64,000 nucleotides of DNA from Macrobrachium rosenbergii (lineage: Eukaryota > Arthropoda > Malacostraca > Decapoda > Palaemonidae). The notes under the pieces were generated by a model. That model searched no databases. It worked only from the letters and a program-made list of their open reading frames with translations, and had not been told where the DNA came from. How positions within the stretch are numbered: the first letter of the stretch is position 1; each line of letters starts with the position of its first letter. The position numbers and the translations under genes were made by a program. Positions 14,570-26,643 of this stretch are shown one piece after another. The stretch lies in the NCBI RefSeq assembly GCF_040412425.1, contig NC_089789.1:34984606-35048605 (forward strand), in the 5' to 3' direction.

Positions 14570-14575
14570 CATAAC
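14500..14575. repeat. (TA)n microsatellite
   Basis: TA repeats with one slip at the start. Confidence 0.95.
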
Positions 14576-14771
14576 GTAACAACGGTAATTAAAAAAGGTT
14601 CATATCTGGAGGGGTTTTCTCTCTTCCATTTTTAATAACGTCTCATATCTGTGTCGTTTCCAATTCGTTGTTTTTCTTTCGGCGCAAAAAAACTGAAACC
14701 ATCGGTTATTTCACATTTATTCCCATGCAGTTTTTTTTTTTTTTTTTTACGCCGCGACCGAAAGATATAAA

Positions 14772-14775
<4 letters not shown>

Positions 14776-14828
<53 letters not shown>
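14776..14828. repeat. (GA)n microsatellite
   Basis: About 26 GA dinucleotides. Confidence 0.95.
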
Positions 14829-14831
<3 letters not shown>

Positions 14832-15054
14832 TGACCTACATTGTAAATTTCATCACTGAAGAAGGTTTTATTGTTTTTGGAAATAGATTGTGAAATTCAC
14901 ATCTCAGTGCCAGGATATCTCTTCATCATTTCATTCTTTTCACTCTTCTACATATTGTTACAATACTTTTCAGTCCACAGGCCATCATTTGTCTTCAGTT
15001 TAGAGAAGATATAACAACCATATATGTTTTACTCATCATTCATTCAAACGAGCG

Positions 15055-15061
15055 GCACACG

Positions 15062-15158
<97 letters not shown>

Positions 15159-15200
15159 GTGTATATATATGTATCATATACTGTATATATATATATGTTT
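15055..15200. repeat. (CA)n-(TA)n compound microsatellite
   Basis: CA repeats (15058-15084) joined to TA repeats (15085-15153) and a degenerate tail. Confidence 0.95.
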
Positions 15201-15765
15201 TTTGACGACAGACTTACTAATATCATCATTTGTTTTTATTTTCCCTTCTTTAAAAATTACGAATTTCCTTTCTTGAGCGCCATACCAAATATTTTTTATC
15301 ATTGCTTTCTCTTTTATCGCATTTTTATTTTTCACTCAAGTTTTCATTTCGACGAAGGCATTTATCTTCCATTCCTTTTATATCCTCCATTATTCCATGC
15401 GCATTGTACCGAAGGAAGAAAAAGAAAAAATTCCTCACAATTCCTCTTGATCTTTTTTATGTCGTCATTTATAAATTCAGTGCACACTTCAACCCCCAAA
15501 ACAAATTTCCCTCGCCTTCCTCCTCCATCTTATTTCCCTTTTCACATCATATCCCGGTGCATGTAGGAGACCCATGTCCGGTCCGATATGTCCCCTTTAA
15601 GAAGGTGTTTAAGGAACAAAAAAAAAAATAGCAAGAAAAAAAAAGAGAGGTAGAGAAAGAGACCAGACAATAGAAACCCCTCGCGTGATTCCCTGCCGTT
15701 TCACACATGAGCATTCTTTGCCCCACAATGGATCCTGGACGACGAAATCCCCCTTCCCAAAATTA
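15201..15765. other. Unannotated DNA upstream of the pyrimidine block
   Basis: T- and C-rich sequence with A-rich patches at 15620-15650. No supported gene; Phe/Ser/Pro-rich frames are compositional. Confidence 0.5.
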
Positions 15766-16674
15766 CCCCTCCCCTCTTCTTCTTTCCTCTCCCTGCCCTC
15801 TTCTTCCTCCTCTTCCTTCCCCTCTTTTTCCTCTTTCCTCCCCCTCGTCTCCCCTCCGCTCTTCCTCTCTTATTCCCACTTCCTCTCCCTTTCCCTCTTC
15901 TTCCTCCTCTTCCTCCCCTTCTTTTTCTCTCCCCTCCCCTCCCCTCTTCTTCATCTCCCATCCCCCTCTCTTTCATCTCCCCTCTTTTCATCTCCCCTCC
16001 CCTCTTCCTCTTCTCCCCTCCCTCTTCCTTTCCCATCCCCCTTCTCTTTCTCTCCCCCTCTCCCTCCTCTTCCTCTCCCCTCCCATATTCTTCCTCTCAC
16101 TTCCCCCTCGTCTTCCTTTCACTTCCCTTCTTTCTATCCCCCTCTTCTTCTCACCTCCCCTCTTCCTCTTCTCCCCTCACCTCTTCTTCCTCTTTCCCTC
16201 CCCTCTTTCTCCTCTCACCCCTCCCCTCTTTCTCTTCTCTCCTCTCCTCTCCTCTTCTTCCTCTCCCCTACCCTCTTCTTCTTCCTCTCTCATCTTCTTC
16301 CTCTCCTCTCCCCTCCCCTCTTCTCCCGTTCCCTTCCCCTATTCTTCCTCTCACTTCCCCCTCGTCTTCCTCTCCCTCCCATCTTCTTTTTCTCCCCTCC
16401 CCTCTTCTTCATCTCCCCTCCCCTCTTTCTCTTCTCCCTTCCCTCCCATCTTCCTCCTTCTTCCTCTCCCATCTCATCTTCCTCCTCCTCACTTCCCCTC
16501 TTCTTCCTCCTCCCCTCCCCTCTCTTCTTGCTTCTCTCCCCTCTCCTCCCCTTCTTTGTTTATCTCCTCCCCTCTTCTTCCTCCTCCTCCCACCCATCTT
16601 GCTTCTCTCCCCCCTCCCCTCATCTTCCTCCCCTCTTCTCCCCTCTCCTCTCCTCTCCTCTCCTTTCCCATTGG
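15766..16674 (+). repeat. Giant polypyrimidine (CCTCTT)-type tract, about 900 bp
   Basis: Almost every base is C or T on the plus strand; the few purines are mostly lone A residues in ccatc steps. Sub-units such as cctcccctcttcttcctct and ctctcccctcccct recur irregularly, with no fixed period. All six frames are long and open (300-plus codons in two plus frames) only because stop codons need purines, so the Ser/Pro/Leu/Phe and Arg/Gly/Glu translations are not genes. Homopurine-homopyrimidine DNA of this length can form triplex (H-DNA) structures. Confidence 0.95.
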
Positions 16675-17023
16675 CTGCCTCGCTCACACGTGGATTAATA
16701 AGAGATTCTGGATATCACCTGGATGAGCGGTGGATACAGGTGCGCTTCCCCTCACAGCACAGCGGAGAAAATAAACGGCGTTAAAAAGAAGGATGTATAT
16801 TTTTACGACGCATTTTAGCTGCAGTTTCGTAGAGGATTGAGTGAGAGGATATTGCTGTTACTTGAACATGTTTGAAATGATAAATGGATTCGACTTCCAT
16901 TACGTTATATTTACTTTCACATACTTACATACCTTCTTAATTATTGATTATACTGACACGTGATTTGTACGTCACACTACCTCAGGGGAAATTAAAAATG
17001 GATGCAATTCCTGACCGGTTTCG

Positions 17024-17262
17024 ACTTACATACATACATGTATATGTACGTACGCACTCACGTGTGTATAAATGTGTGTAAGATTGAAGACGTGTTCACC
17101 AGACTGTCATTAGTACGAATTGCTGTATATCTATTATTCAGAGTCAGATCATACATACATACTTACATGCATACATATATGTGTTTATATATAGGTGTGA
17201 GAATGAAGACAAGGTCACCAGTCTATCAGTAATACTACTGAAGTCTATTATTCAAATTTAAT
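17024..17262. repeat. Diverged tandem duplication of about 115 bp, two copies
   Basis: Two successive copies share catacatac..., gtgtg..aaga.tgaagac, tcaccag.ct.tca.taata and tctattattcaaa/g segments. Identity is moderate. Non-coding. Confidence 0.6.
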
Positions 17263-17978
17263 CCCATTCATGCCGTTGATATTTTAGTTTTCCTTCTGCT
17301 CGAGTCCAAAATTGATTTTAAGATTTCAGATTTTGTTTAAGACTTCGACAAGTGATGGAAACAGCAACGCCCATGAGAAATAGTAAGAGAATCACCTGGA
17401 AGGTAACCCAATGATTAGGAGAGATTCTAACCAATAAGAAATCGATAAGACGGTTCCGTTAAGATTCGAGGAAATATTGACAATAATTTCTTCGTAGTCA
17501 ATATATAAGATGAATGTGCAGCTGGAAATAAAAAGCCAAAAATTGAAATGGAAGCAACATTTATGTGCTACAGGTGAATGAAAGAATAGGAAAGAAAAAT
17601 ATCCACGTAGTTAAGAAAGAATAAGACTAGGAAAAGTCACAAAATAAACAATTTCCGCCTTGTTTCAAAAGAAATCTGAAATAAAATGTTTCAAATCCGT
17701 ATGCTTTTAAACAAACAGACTTTGCGACCAGAGAAGACTTCGGAAATGGAATAAAGTAATCCCGGTGGCTTTTAAAGTTTGACCATAAGGTTCGTGTGGC
17801 GTCAACCTTTGTCTGAGAGAAATCTGAAAAGCGCCTGTGTGGGAGACGCAGTAGCATATGAAGCTGAGCTCACCTCTAACCTTTGTGTGCTTGCAGTATT
17901 TTAGATTGGCCTGGATATGAAGTGATACTTTTATTGGAAAAATAATCTTGCCGGATGATGGTGTTAGCGTTGTTGTCT
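17263..17978. other. Unannotated intergenic DNA
   Basis: No supported gene or repeat. Confidence 0.5.
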
Positions 17979-17991
17979 CATATATATATAT

Positions 17992-18084
<93 letters not shown>
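17979..18084. repeat. (TA)n microsatellite
   Basis: TA repeats with two short interruptions, ending in ACACAC against the SINE-like unit that follows. Confidence 0.95.
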
Positions 18085-18087
<3 letters not shown>

Positions 18088-18299
18088 ATTGCCGAGCTTT
18101 GGAACGCTAGACACTCATTGGCAAAGTCCTTGGTTCGAGCCGAGGCGTGCCGCCTACCATTCGACCCGTTGGTGAATGGGTGCTGGCGTTAGGTGTGGTC
18201 AAGAAAATGTCATGGGGGTTGCAGCTACATTCCTAGTGGCTTGCTTAGAACCAGAGGGCTCTACGCATCTGGTACCAAGCCTCTTAAGGGAAATTTATA
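18088..18299 (+). mobile_element. tRNA-derived SINE-like element
   Basis: An A-box-like ttgccgagctttggaacgc (tRNA-Leu/Ser style GCCGAG..GG-A..GC) is followed 42 nt after its start by a B box, ggttcgagcc. That spacing suits a long-variable-arm tRNA head. The GC-richer body stands out from its AT-rich surroundings and the element sits between (TA)n on the left and (CA)n (18300-18326) on the right. Target duplications cannot be judged because the flanks are simple repeats. Confidence 0.55.
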
Positions 18300-18326
18300 T
18301 CCACACACACACACACACACACACAC
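18300..18326. repeat. (CA)n microsatellite
   Basis: About 12 CA dinucleotides, possibly the SINE tail. Confidence 0.9.
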
Positions 18327-18520
18327 AACCTGACCAGCTTTCTTTGAGATTCGTGTTGCGCCGCGAAAAAATAAATGTTCGTGGAAGAACGGGAAAACAA
18401 AATGGAGAAGACAGGACAAAATGCCCGCCATAACTGGCCAGGTGTTTGGCATCTGGTCCATATGCAAATATTGCTTGTAACCGGTGTTTTAAGTGTTGAA
18501 ACGCCTTTTAGGTAAATTAA

Positions 18521-18522
<2 letters not shown>

Positions 18523-18560
<38 letters not shown>
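18523..18560. repeat. (GA)n microsatellite
   Basis: About 19 GA dinucleotides. Confidence 0.95.
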
Positions 18561-18563
<3 letters not shown>

Positions 18564-18970
18564 CTTCCTCTTCATGGCTGCAGTTAGCTAATGCTCTTAA
18601 GAAAGATCTTGCGATGCCAGAGTAATGCCAGTGGCTCATGTATTTGGTCGAAAACATTAATTGGGTTTACGTATAAGAATAAAAGTTCCAGTTCTTCCCT
18701 GTAATTACTGTAGGTAGCGGTCTCGACAAATGATGTGATTTCTGTGTTTCGTCCGCATCACTTAATTAATGTTAAGTTGTATTGTTTTCGCGAGGGTACC
18801 AATTACAACCAAATTGTGCTGTGGATTCCAAGGAGATGTGGACATTTTGTCTCTATTTTAGCGATATTTTCTGTTCCATTAATTCTTGGATATGCCTGAG
18901 TTTTACTCCAGTAATTATAATCAGCCCATTTTAGCTTTTCCTTCGTCAGTCATAGGCAAGTCCATCATGC

Positions 18971-19065
18971 AACTATCCTTAATTGGCCTGTTAAACTATC
19001 CTTGATTTGTCCTATTAAACTATCTTTAATTTTTCCTATTAAACTAGCCTTAATTTGCCCTATTA
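18971..19065. repeat. 23-24-bp tandem repeat, four copies
   Basis: Four copies of a unit like aactatccttaatttgtcct followed by atta, starting at 18971, 18994, 19018 and 19042. Copies differ at two to four positions. Confidence 0.85.
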
Positions 19066-20417
19066 ACCGTCACTATTGCCTTTGAAGTCTTTGGAATGCC
19101 TAATACAACAAATAGCCCATATCACTTTCACCCAGCTTTTAAACTAATGCTTCATATTCATAATAAACGTTGTATTTCTCTAATATCTCAATAATTTACT
19201 CTTCAACAACTGTGATTTTTAGTCTTCCTCTCCAGTTCATCCGTTAAATCTATATAACTGTTTCCAAAATGTTTATATTATTTTACAAGTTTCCAAAACC
19301 CCGGCAAGAGTAGGACACGGCATCCAAGCCATGGACGGATCAGAGCAGGTTATGATATTTTGTTATTCGTGCGTTATAGGGTTTGGTCAAGTTGCTTGTT
19401 GTGTCGAGAACCTTTCGTGTTAGTCGGGAGAATCTTACTAATATATATAAAAAAAAAGTAATGAAACAAAAGTAGAAATTTGATCCATGCTATTGTGATA
19501 TCGAACCAGTCACTTCAACCCAGACCCCTCTCCGATATTCTTAGGTGACTGCTAACTCTTGTACATTATTTCTTACATTCCCCAATAAGTACTCCGGTCA
19601 AATGTCCTGTTTCTGGTTTGAAACGGAAATATGTCACATGTCTTTACTGTCGTCTCCTCTCAGCTGATACAAACAAATGTTGCGTGACAGTGAACCAAGA
19701 ACCCATTCGCCTCCCTGAGACCACGTCTCTTTTCTTGGGCACCTGCTCCCTTCAGTCACTCTCATAATCACCGTTTTTTTTTTTTTTTTTTTTGTAATGT
19801 ATGTTAGGATAGGTTACGTTCTTATGGATACTATATACTTCCTTCTCTTTGGCGACTTTTTCTATGACACCTTCTGCCATCAGCTACACTTTTACCATAG
19901 ACTATCATTCCAAGTAAAGTAAGCCAGGTTACGCCTTTGTATCTCCTGTACGTTTATTGTTATCTTTATTGCTGTGCTATAAAAATGGATACTACTTCTA
20001 CATAACCTTCAAGTTCCAACCTCTTTATATCCCTCAACATTAGATTTCTGAGTCACATTCTTAAAGAACACTCTAACATAATATGTCTTCTCTGAAGTAA
20101 TAAGCACCTTATTCTGTTCACAAAGAATGGCTTTTTGTGATGTAAATGTGAGAATCATTTTTCTCTCTTACGAACATCCAGAACGCTATTCCTTCAGACG
20201 CTATGTTAATGAAAATGATAATCCCTCATCTACGGCTTTATGGATTTTCTTTGATATGTGCGTAAAAATATTGGCTCGTAATGAAAGCCGAATTACTTCC
20301 GGTTTAACGGCATAAAATCTCTAAAATGAGTTTACTAACTAGTCTTTATTTTTTAACGGCTTTCTTTAAATATCTCATCCTTTTTATCTTTGTAACGTCT
20401 AACTCGAGTTTTAGAAT

Positions 20418-20420
<3 letters not shown>
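19066..20420. other. Unannotated intergenic DNA
   Basis: Unique-looking DNA with a poly(T) tract near 19773. No supported gene. Confidence 0.5.

Positions 20421-20460
<40 letters not shown>
20421..20460. repeat. (CT)n microsatellite
   Basis: About 20 CT dinucleotides. Confidence 0.95.
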
Positions 20461-20464
<4 letters not shown>

Positions 20465-21398
20465 TGCATATCTTTTGTTCCACTCGTGGGGTAAATCATT
20501 TAAAAAGGATAAACAATGTTAATCATTCTTATCATAGGTAATTCGAAATATCATCAGTGATGACGAGCACTTTACCAATTCTACATCATCAGAATAGTCA
20601 CAACTGATAATAATAATAATAGTTAGAACATTTGCCCCGACCCAGTTGTGGCTTATATTGCAACCTTCATTTTAATACGACACAATTCAGCTTCAGTTAA
20701 GACAGAAATGTCGAAGATTTCCTAACCAGTTGATCGGGAAGCAACAGTGGTTTGTGAAAGAGTAAGGCATATCTTTTAAATGAGAAAGTGACTAAATACT
20801 AGACGGAATCAAAAAGAAGACAGGCATCAAGGTAAGAGATCAGATGAATAATGTTGAATATAGATAAATGAGTAAATATTCTGTGACATTTTCTGTCTTT
20901 CCCACTGTGCTAATGCCAAGAACACTCCCTACTCATTACAGTGACTTCTTGAACCTTATTGTGGCTTAATGTCATTCTCAACTGACTACCTAGGTCTGTT
21001 TCTTGCCAATATCTACTGTGTCAAGTGTGTTTGATACCGTCTGACCTTGGAAATTCCTTCTCAAAATCGTGGATGACCTTTGTGACTTGATCTCTCTGGC
21101 ATTGCTTTTTTATAGCCGTTAATGACGTTTTTTTATTGTGGCAACAGGTACTGATGCATTTATATACCTAATTCTTTCATTCCCAGCTGTTGGAAATTAT
21201 CCCCCTTGACCTGACTGACTGCTCATAGGGGGTGACAATTCGGGTTAGATCAGGTAAGGTTAGGATAGATTAACACAGATAGCATGTGGCGTCAATACGA
21301 GGTGATACCATAGAAACACACAGGTGCATCCCCTTTCATGTTGTTGCAGCTGTTGTAGATCAAAATCAGAGCTGCAAACCCACCTCCAACCCCCTTCA
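20461..21398. other. Unannotated intergenic DNA
   Basis: No supported gene or repeat. Confidence 0.5.
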
Positions 21399-21424
21399 AA
21401 CACACACACACACACACACACACA
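21399..21424. repeat. (CA)n microsatellite
   Basis: About 13 CA dinucleotides; a 20-base poly(T) follows near 21511. Confidence 0.9.
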
Positions 21425-21618
21425 CTTCCAAATTCCCTTGACGTTTTAATCAAGGTGCATTTGGTCAAAAGGACAGCCGTTCAGAAAACATGTCGTCTGC
21501 CATAGCCTGATTTTTTTTTTTTTTTTTTTTGCTTCTAACACTTGTTTGTTTATATATGGCAGGTTATTTTTTTTCTAGTTTCACCACTACTTTAACATGC
21601 CTCTTTTTATGGTCGTAT

Positions 21619-21621
<3 letters not shown>

Positions 21622-21663
<42 letters not shown>
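21622..21663. repeat. (CT)n microsatellite
   Basis: About 20 CT dinucleotides. Confidence 0.95.
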
Positions 21664-21665
<2 letters not shown>

Positions 21666-21763
21666 GCAATTAGCATTCGCTTCTTAGGAGCCCGTATGCC
21701 TTTCCCCAAGTGAATGTTCAAATATTCTTAACACCAGCAACAATAATACTAATAATTACTACT

Positions 21764-21771
21764 ACTAATAC

Positions 21772-21809
<38 letters not shown>

Positions 21810-21838
21810 TGTGTATTATTATTATTATTATTATTATA
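21764..21838. repeat. (ATT)n microsatellite
   Basis: ATT repeats with one interruption (ttgtgta) near 21808. A degenerate AAT/ACT segment precedes it. Confidence 0.95.
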
Positions 21839-22754
21839 GCTCGATTGTACAAATAAGTTGTATAAAAATGGCACTTAGTTAAAGGCTGACTACACAGCAT
21901 ATGAGATATAAAACACCAACTTCTTGCTGTAAAATTCCCATATTTCATTTTTATGGTTTCAACGTGTACAAAAATGGGGATTCCATACCATTTGACAGTA
22001 CTTTAACAAAAATGTAGCTGAAAAATTAAACTATGGTTAGAGAACATACTACAACTCAAAACGGCAGGAAGTTAGAATTAGTAACCCTTAATATGACATG
22101 TATTGTTTCAGGCACGCAGTTATGTTTGTCTTCATTCCACATGTTTCTGCTGACATGAAGCGTAAATGAACGACCTCTTTGCAAAGTACATGAATTTTCC
22201 TTCAGATTTATGGCGCAATATTCACGCCGTATGTTCAGGAAATGATAGGAATGAAACGCGTCAATGGATATTTGAATTATATTTATGCGAAGCTCACCCG
22301 ATTTCTGCAGATGTACGACCAATTGTAATGATTTGCCTAATCACAGGCTGAATAGAATTGCTTTGTGATGCCACGGCACTCTATGAAGAATGACAAATCA
22401 AGAATTGATTCGCTGATATTCAGCGCATTACAAATGGACGCCATAATTCCCACATTCACCTGACAGGGAGGTATTTGATGTTTGCATTAATCTTACCGGT
22501 TTGCTGTAGCCAGAATTTACAGTGGTTCTTAGAAATACTACTGTGAACTACCCGGAGATCAAACTAGAGTGGAATGTCTTTTGCTGTTTGTGTCAGTTGC
22601 TGTTTCTCTCTTTTGTGTTTTGTGAAAGGGAGGAGATAGTCCTTAAACTTGTGAAATGTTGTCCCTTGCTTTGTTTTGCAGGGACAAATTATATAAGTAT
22701 AATAAAGAAAAGAATAACACACAAACTCCCAAATGAAAATTCAGTATCTATATC

Positions 22755-22756
<2 letters not shown>
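21839..22756. other. Unannotated intergenic DNA
   Basis: Short opposing frames at 22056-22351 show no family features. Confidence 0.5.
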
Positions 22757-22828
<72 letters not shown>

Positions 22829-22862
22829 GCAGTAGTAGAAGTAAGAGGAAGAAGAAGAAGAA
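22757..22862. repeat. (AAT)n microsatellite with AGT/AAG tail
   Basis: About 24 AAT repeats, then short AGT and AAG runs. An open frame crossing it (22522-22890) is a poly-Asn artefact. Confidence 0.95.
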
Positions 22863-23161
22863 ACTAGATGATTCTTCAAAACGTACATAATAATTTTGAC
22901 TCTGTCAGTAAACTGAAACTATAGTTCATGAAAACTACTCTTCTGCTGAATACGAAAACAGCTGTAGTCAGAGTACCGTAACAATTTCCATTGTTTCTCT
23001 TTCTAGAGCTCCTGAACAGAGTCGATTGTTGTACTGAGTTTTCAACGAGTTTCGTATGAGCAAGAAGATTAGCGCTAGTATTTAGCGCCAAAGACAGAAA
23101 AAATTTGGATCCGTTTCAGGTTCACTATTGTAGATTGCTTTCCTCCGACAATTTTTGTCTG

Positions 23162-23162
<1 letters not shown>

Positions 23163-23253
<91 letters not shown>

Positions 23254-23270
23254 AAGAGAGAGAGAGAGAA
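23163..23270. repeat. (TA)n-(GA)n compound microsatellite
   Basis: TA repeats to 23250, then a short GA tract. Confidence 0.95.
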
Positions 23271-23499
23271 TATAACAGGACCCCATTTAAACAAGACGAT
23301 GTCTAACGGGATTTATATTCACAAAAATTACAGGCTTTCAAGGACTTTTCTGTCCCTATCGTCCGGCAGCTGCAAGATCTTTTTTACGGGTGCTTGAAAG
23401 CTTGTAACTTTGAGCATAAAATCTCAGGTAGATACTGTCATGTTTAAATGAGGTCCTGTTATTCTTTGTATGAATGCACAGTACAGTAGTGCAGTGATT

Positions 23500-23502
<3 letters not shown>

Positions 23503-23541
<39 letters not shown>
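23503..23541. repeat. (TA)n at the left border of the tRNA-like array
   Basis: About 19 TA dinucleotides running straight into the inverted first unit of the array. Confidence 0.95.
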
Positions 23542-23545
<4 letters not shown>

Positions 23546-23793
23546 CTGACTCACGTCAGGATCAGACAGATGTCGACTCTCAGGTGGAAAGCAAGGGCGT
23601 TACCCACTGGGCCATACAAGTCTAAAAGAAGTTGGAACACGAGCACCTGCACCAAAGAATTACCTGGGCAAACTAACTGCTTGCATACCAGCAGTTTTCC
23701 CCAACTTCCTGACTCAAATGACTCAATAGACAACATTTCATTCGAATTATCCCTTCTGAGTGAATAAGATAGAAATCATCAACACACAATCAC
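23542..23793 (-). repeat. Inverted first unit of the tRNA-like satellite
   Basis: Reverse complement of the same unit as the eleven that follow. It keeps the A-box-like segment (minus strand tatggcccagtgggtaac, near 23598-23616), but the B-box segment is replaced by unrelated sequence (gtcgacatctgtctg), so this copy has probably lost Pol III potential. The head-to-head junction falls at a cacgtg palindrome near 23790. Confidence 0.85.
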
Positions 23794-26643
23794 GTGTGCA
23801 GTTGCTCTCAGGTTCCAACTTCTTTTAGACTTGTATGGCCCAGTGGGTAACGCCCTGCTTTCCACCTGAGAGACCTGGGTTTGATCCCCGACGTGAGTCA
23901 GAAATTTATTTCTGTTCCACGTGATTGTGTGTTGATGATTTTTATCTTATTCACTCAGAAGGGATAATTCAATGAAATGTTGTCTATTGGGTCATTGTAG
24001 TCGGGGAAGTTGGAAAACTCGCTGGTATGCGCTGGTTAGCTTGCCCAGGTAATTCCTCGTGCAGTTGCTCTCAGGTTCCAACTCTTTAGACTTGTATGGC
24101 CCAGTGGGTAACGCCTGCTTTCCACCTGAGAGACCTGGGTTCGATCCCGACGTGAGTCAGAAATTTATTTCTGTTCCACACGTGTTGTGTGTTGATGATT
24201 TCTATCTTATTCACTCAGAAGGGATAATTCGAATGAAAATGTTGTCTATTGGGTCATTGCTGAGTCGGGAAGTTGGGGAAACCCGCTGGTGTGCAAGCAG
24301 TTAGCTTGCCCAGGTAATTCGCTTTAGGTGCAGTTGCTCTCAGGTTCCTACTTCTTTTAGACTTGTAGGCCCAGTGGGTAACGCCCTTGCTTTTCCACCT
24401 GAGAGACCTGGGTTCGATCCTGACGTGAGTCAGAAATTTATTTCTGTTCCACACGGATTGTGTGTTGATGATTTCTATCTTATTCACTCCAGAAGGATAA
24501 TTCGAATGAAATGTTGTCTATTGGGTCATTTGCTGAGTCAGGAAGTTGGGAAAAAACTCGCTGGTTTGCAAGCAGTTAGCTTGCCCAGGTAATTCATTGG
24601 TACAGTTGCTCTCAGGTTCCAACTTCTTTTAGACTTGTATGGCCCAGTGGGTAACTGCCCTTGCTTTCACCTGAGAGACCTGGGTTTCGATCCCACGACG
24701 AGTCAGAAATTTATTTCTGTTCCACACGTGATTGTGTGTTGATGATTTCTATCTTATTCACTCAGAAGGGATAATTCGGAATGAAATGTTGTCTATTGGG
24801 TCATTGCTGAGTCAGGGAGTTGGGAAAACTCGCTGGTATGCAAGCAGTTAGCTTGCCCAGGTAATTCCTGGGTGCAGTTGCTCTCAGGTTCCAACTTCTT
24901 TAGACTTGTATGGCCAGTGGGTAACGCCCTTTGCTTTCCACCTGAGAGACCTGGGTTCGATCCTGACGAGTCAGAAATTTATTTCTGTTCCACACGTGAT
25001 TGTGTGTGATGATTTCTATCTTATTCACTCCAGAGGGATAATTCGAATGAAATGTTGTCTATTAAATCATTGCTGAGTCAGGGAAGTTGGGAAAACTCGC
25101 TGGTATGCAAGCAGTTAACTTGCCCAGGTAATCTTTTTTTTGCAGTTGCTCTCCGGTTCCAACTTCTTTAGACTTGTATGGCTCCAGTGGGTAACGCCTT
25201 TGCTTTCCCACCTGAGACCTGGGTTCGATCCCGACGTGAGGTCAGAAATTTATTTCTGTTCCACACGTGATTGTGTTGATGATTTCTATCTTATTCACTC
25301 AGAAGGGATAATTCGAATGAAATGTTGTCCTATTGGGTCATTGCTGAGTCCAGGAATTTGGGGAAAATCCTCGCTGGTATGCAAGCAGTTAGCTTGCCCA
25401 GGTAATTCCTGGGTGCAGTTGCTCTCAGGTTCCAACTTCTTTTAGACTTGTATGGCCCAGTGGGTAACGCCCTTGCTTTCACCTGAGAGACCTGGGTTCG
25501 ATCCCGACGTGAGTCAGAAATTTATTTCTGTTCCACACGTGATTGTGTGTTGATGATTTCTATCTTATTCACTCAGAAGGGATAATTCAATGAAATGTTG
25601 TCTATTGGGTCATTGCTGAGTCGGAAGTTGGGGAAAATCGCTGGTATGCAAACAGTTAAAGCTTGCCCAGGTAATCGCCTTGGTGCAGTTGTTCTCAGGT
25701 TCCAACTTCTTTAGACTTGTATGGCCAGTGGGTAACGCCCTTGCTTTCACCTGAGAGACCTGGGTTCGATCCTCACGTGAGATCAGAAATTTATTTCTGT
25801 TCCACACGTGATTGTGTTGATGATTTCTATCTTATTCACTCAGAAGGGATAATTCGAATGAAATGTTGTCTATTGGGTCATTGAGTCGGGAAGTTGGGAA
25901 AACTCGCTGGTTTGCAAGCAGTTAGCTTGCCCGGTAATTCCATGGGTACAGTTGCTCTCAGGTTCCAACTTCTTTTAGACTTGTATGGCTTCAGTGGGTA
26001 ACGCCCTTGCTTTCCACCTGAGAGACCTGGGTTTGATCCTCGACGTGAGTCAGAAAATTTATTTCTGTTCCACACGTGATTGTGTGTTGATGATTTCTAT
26101 CTTATTCACTCAGAAGGATAATTCGAATGAAATGTTGTCTATTGGGTCATTGCTGAGTCGGGAAGTTGGGGAAAACTCGCTGGCATGCAAGCAGTTAAGC
26201 TTGCCCAGGTAATTCCTTGGGTGCAGTTGCTCTCAGGTTCCAACTTTTAGACTTGTGGTGGCCCAGTGGGTAACGCCCTGCTTTCCACCTGAGAGACCTG
26301 GGTTCGATCCTCGACGTAGTCAGAAATTTATTTCTGTTCCACACGTGATTGTGTGTTGATGATTTCTATCTTATTCCTCACAGAAGGGATAATTCGAATG
26401 AAATGTTGTCTATTGGGTCATTGCTGAGTCGAGAAGTTGGGGAAAAGCTTCGCTGGTATGCAAGCAGTTAGCTTGCCCAGAGTAATTCCTTGGGTGCAGT
26501 TGCTCTCAGGTTCCAACTTCTTTAGACTTGTATGGCCCAGTGGGTAACGTACTCACTTTCCCACCTGAGAGACCTGGGTTCGATCCGACGTGAGTCAGAA
26601 ATTTATTTCTGTTCCACACGTGATTGTGTGTTGATGATTTCTA
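23794..26643 (+). repeat. Tandem array of 11 tRNA-derived units, about 269 bp each
   Basis: Eleven direct copies; the A-box segment tatggcccagtgggtaac recurs near 23837, 24097, 24367, 24639, 24909, 25178, 25451, 25720, 25984, 26259 and 26530. Each copy also has a B-box segment (consensus cctgggttcgatcc) at tRNA-like spacing. I count an exact ggcccagtgggtaac in 7 of 11 and an exact gggttcgatcc in 8 of 11. Just before each A box lies cttctttta or cttcttta, so six copies have the TTTT that Pol III uses as terminator. The final unit breaks off in a (TA)n tract. Copies differ mainly by single-base insertions and deletions. This is a SINE-like tRNA-derived satellite; function is unknown. Confidence 0.85.

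Noticed and set aside
15685..16726. Two plus-strand frames of 337 and 339 codons and several Arg/Gly/Glu-rich minus frames
   Set aside because: They lie on a polypyrimidine tract where stop codons cannot occur on the plus strand; no coding signal beyond composition.
23598..26560. Functional tRNA genes in the repeat units
   Set aside because: The T-arm 3' side is not complementary (cctggg with ccgacg) and no acceptor stem closes, so these are tRNA-derived heads, not tRNAs.
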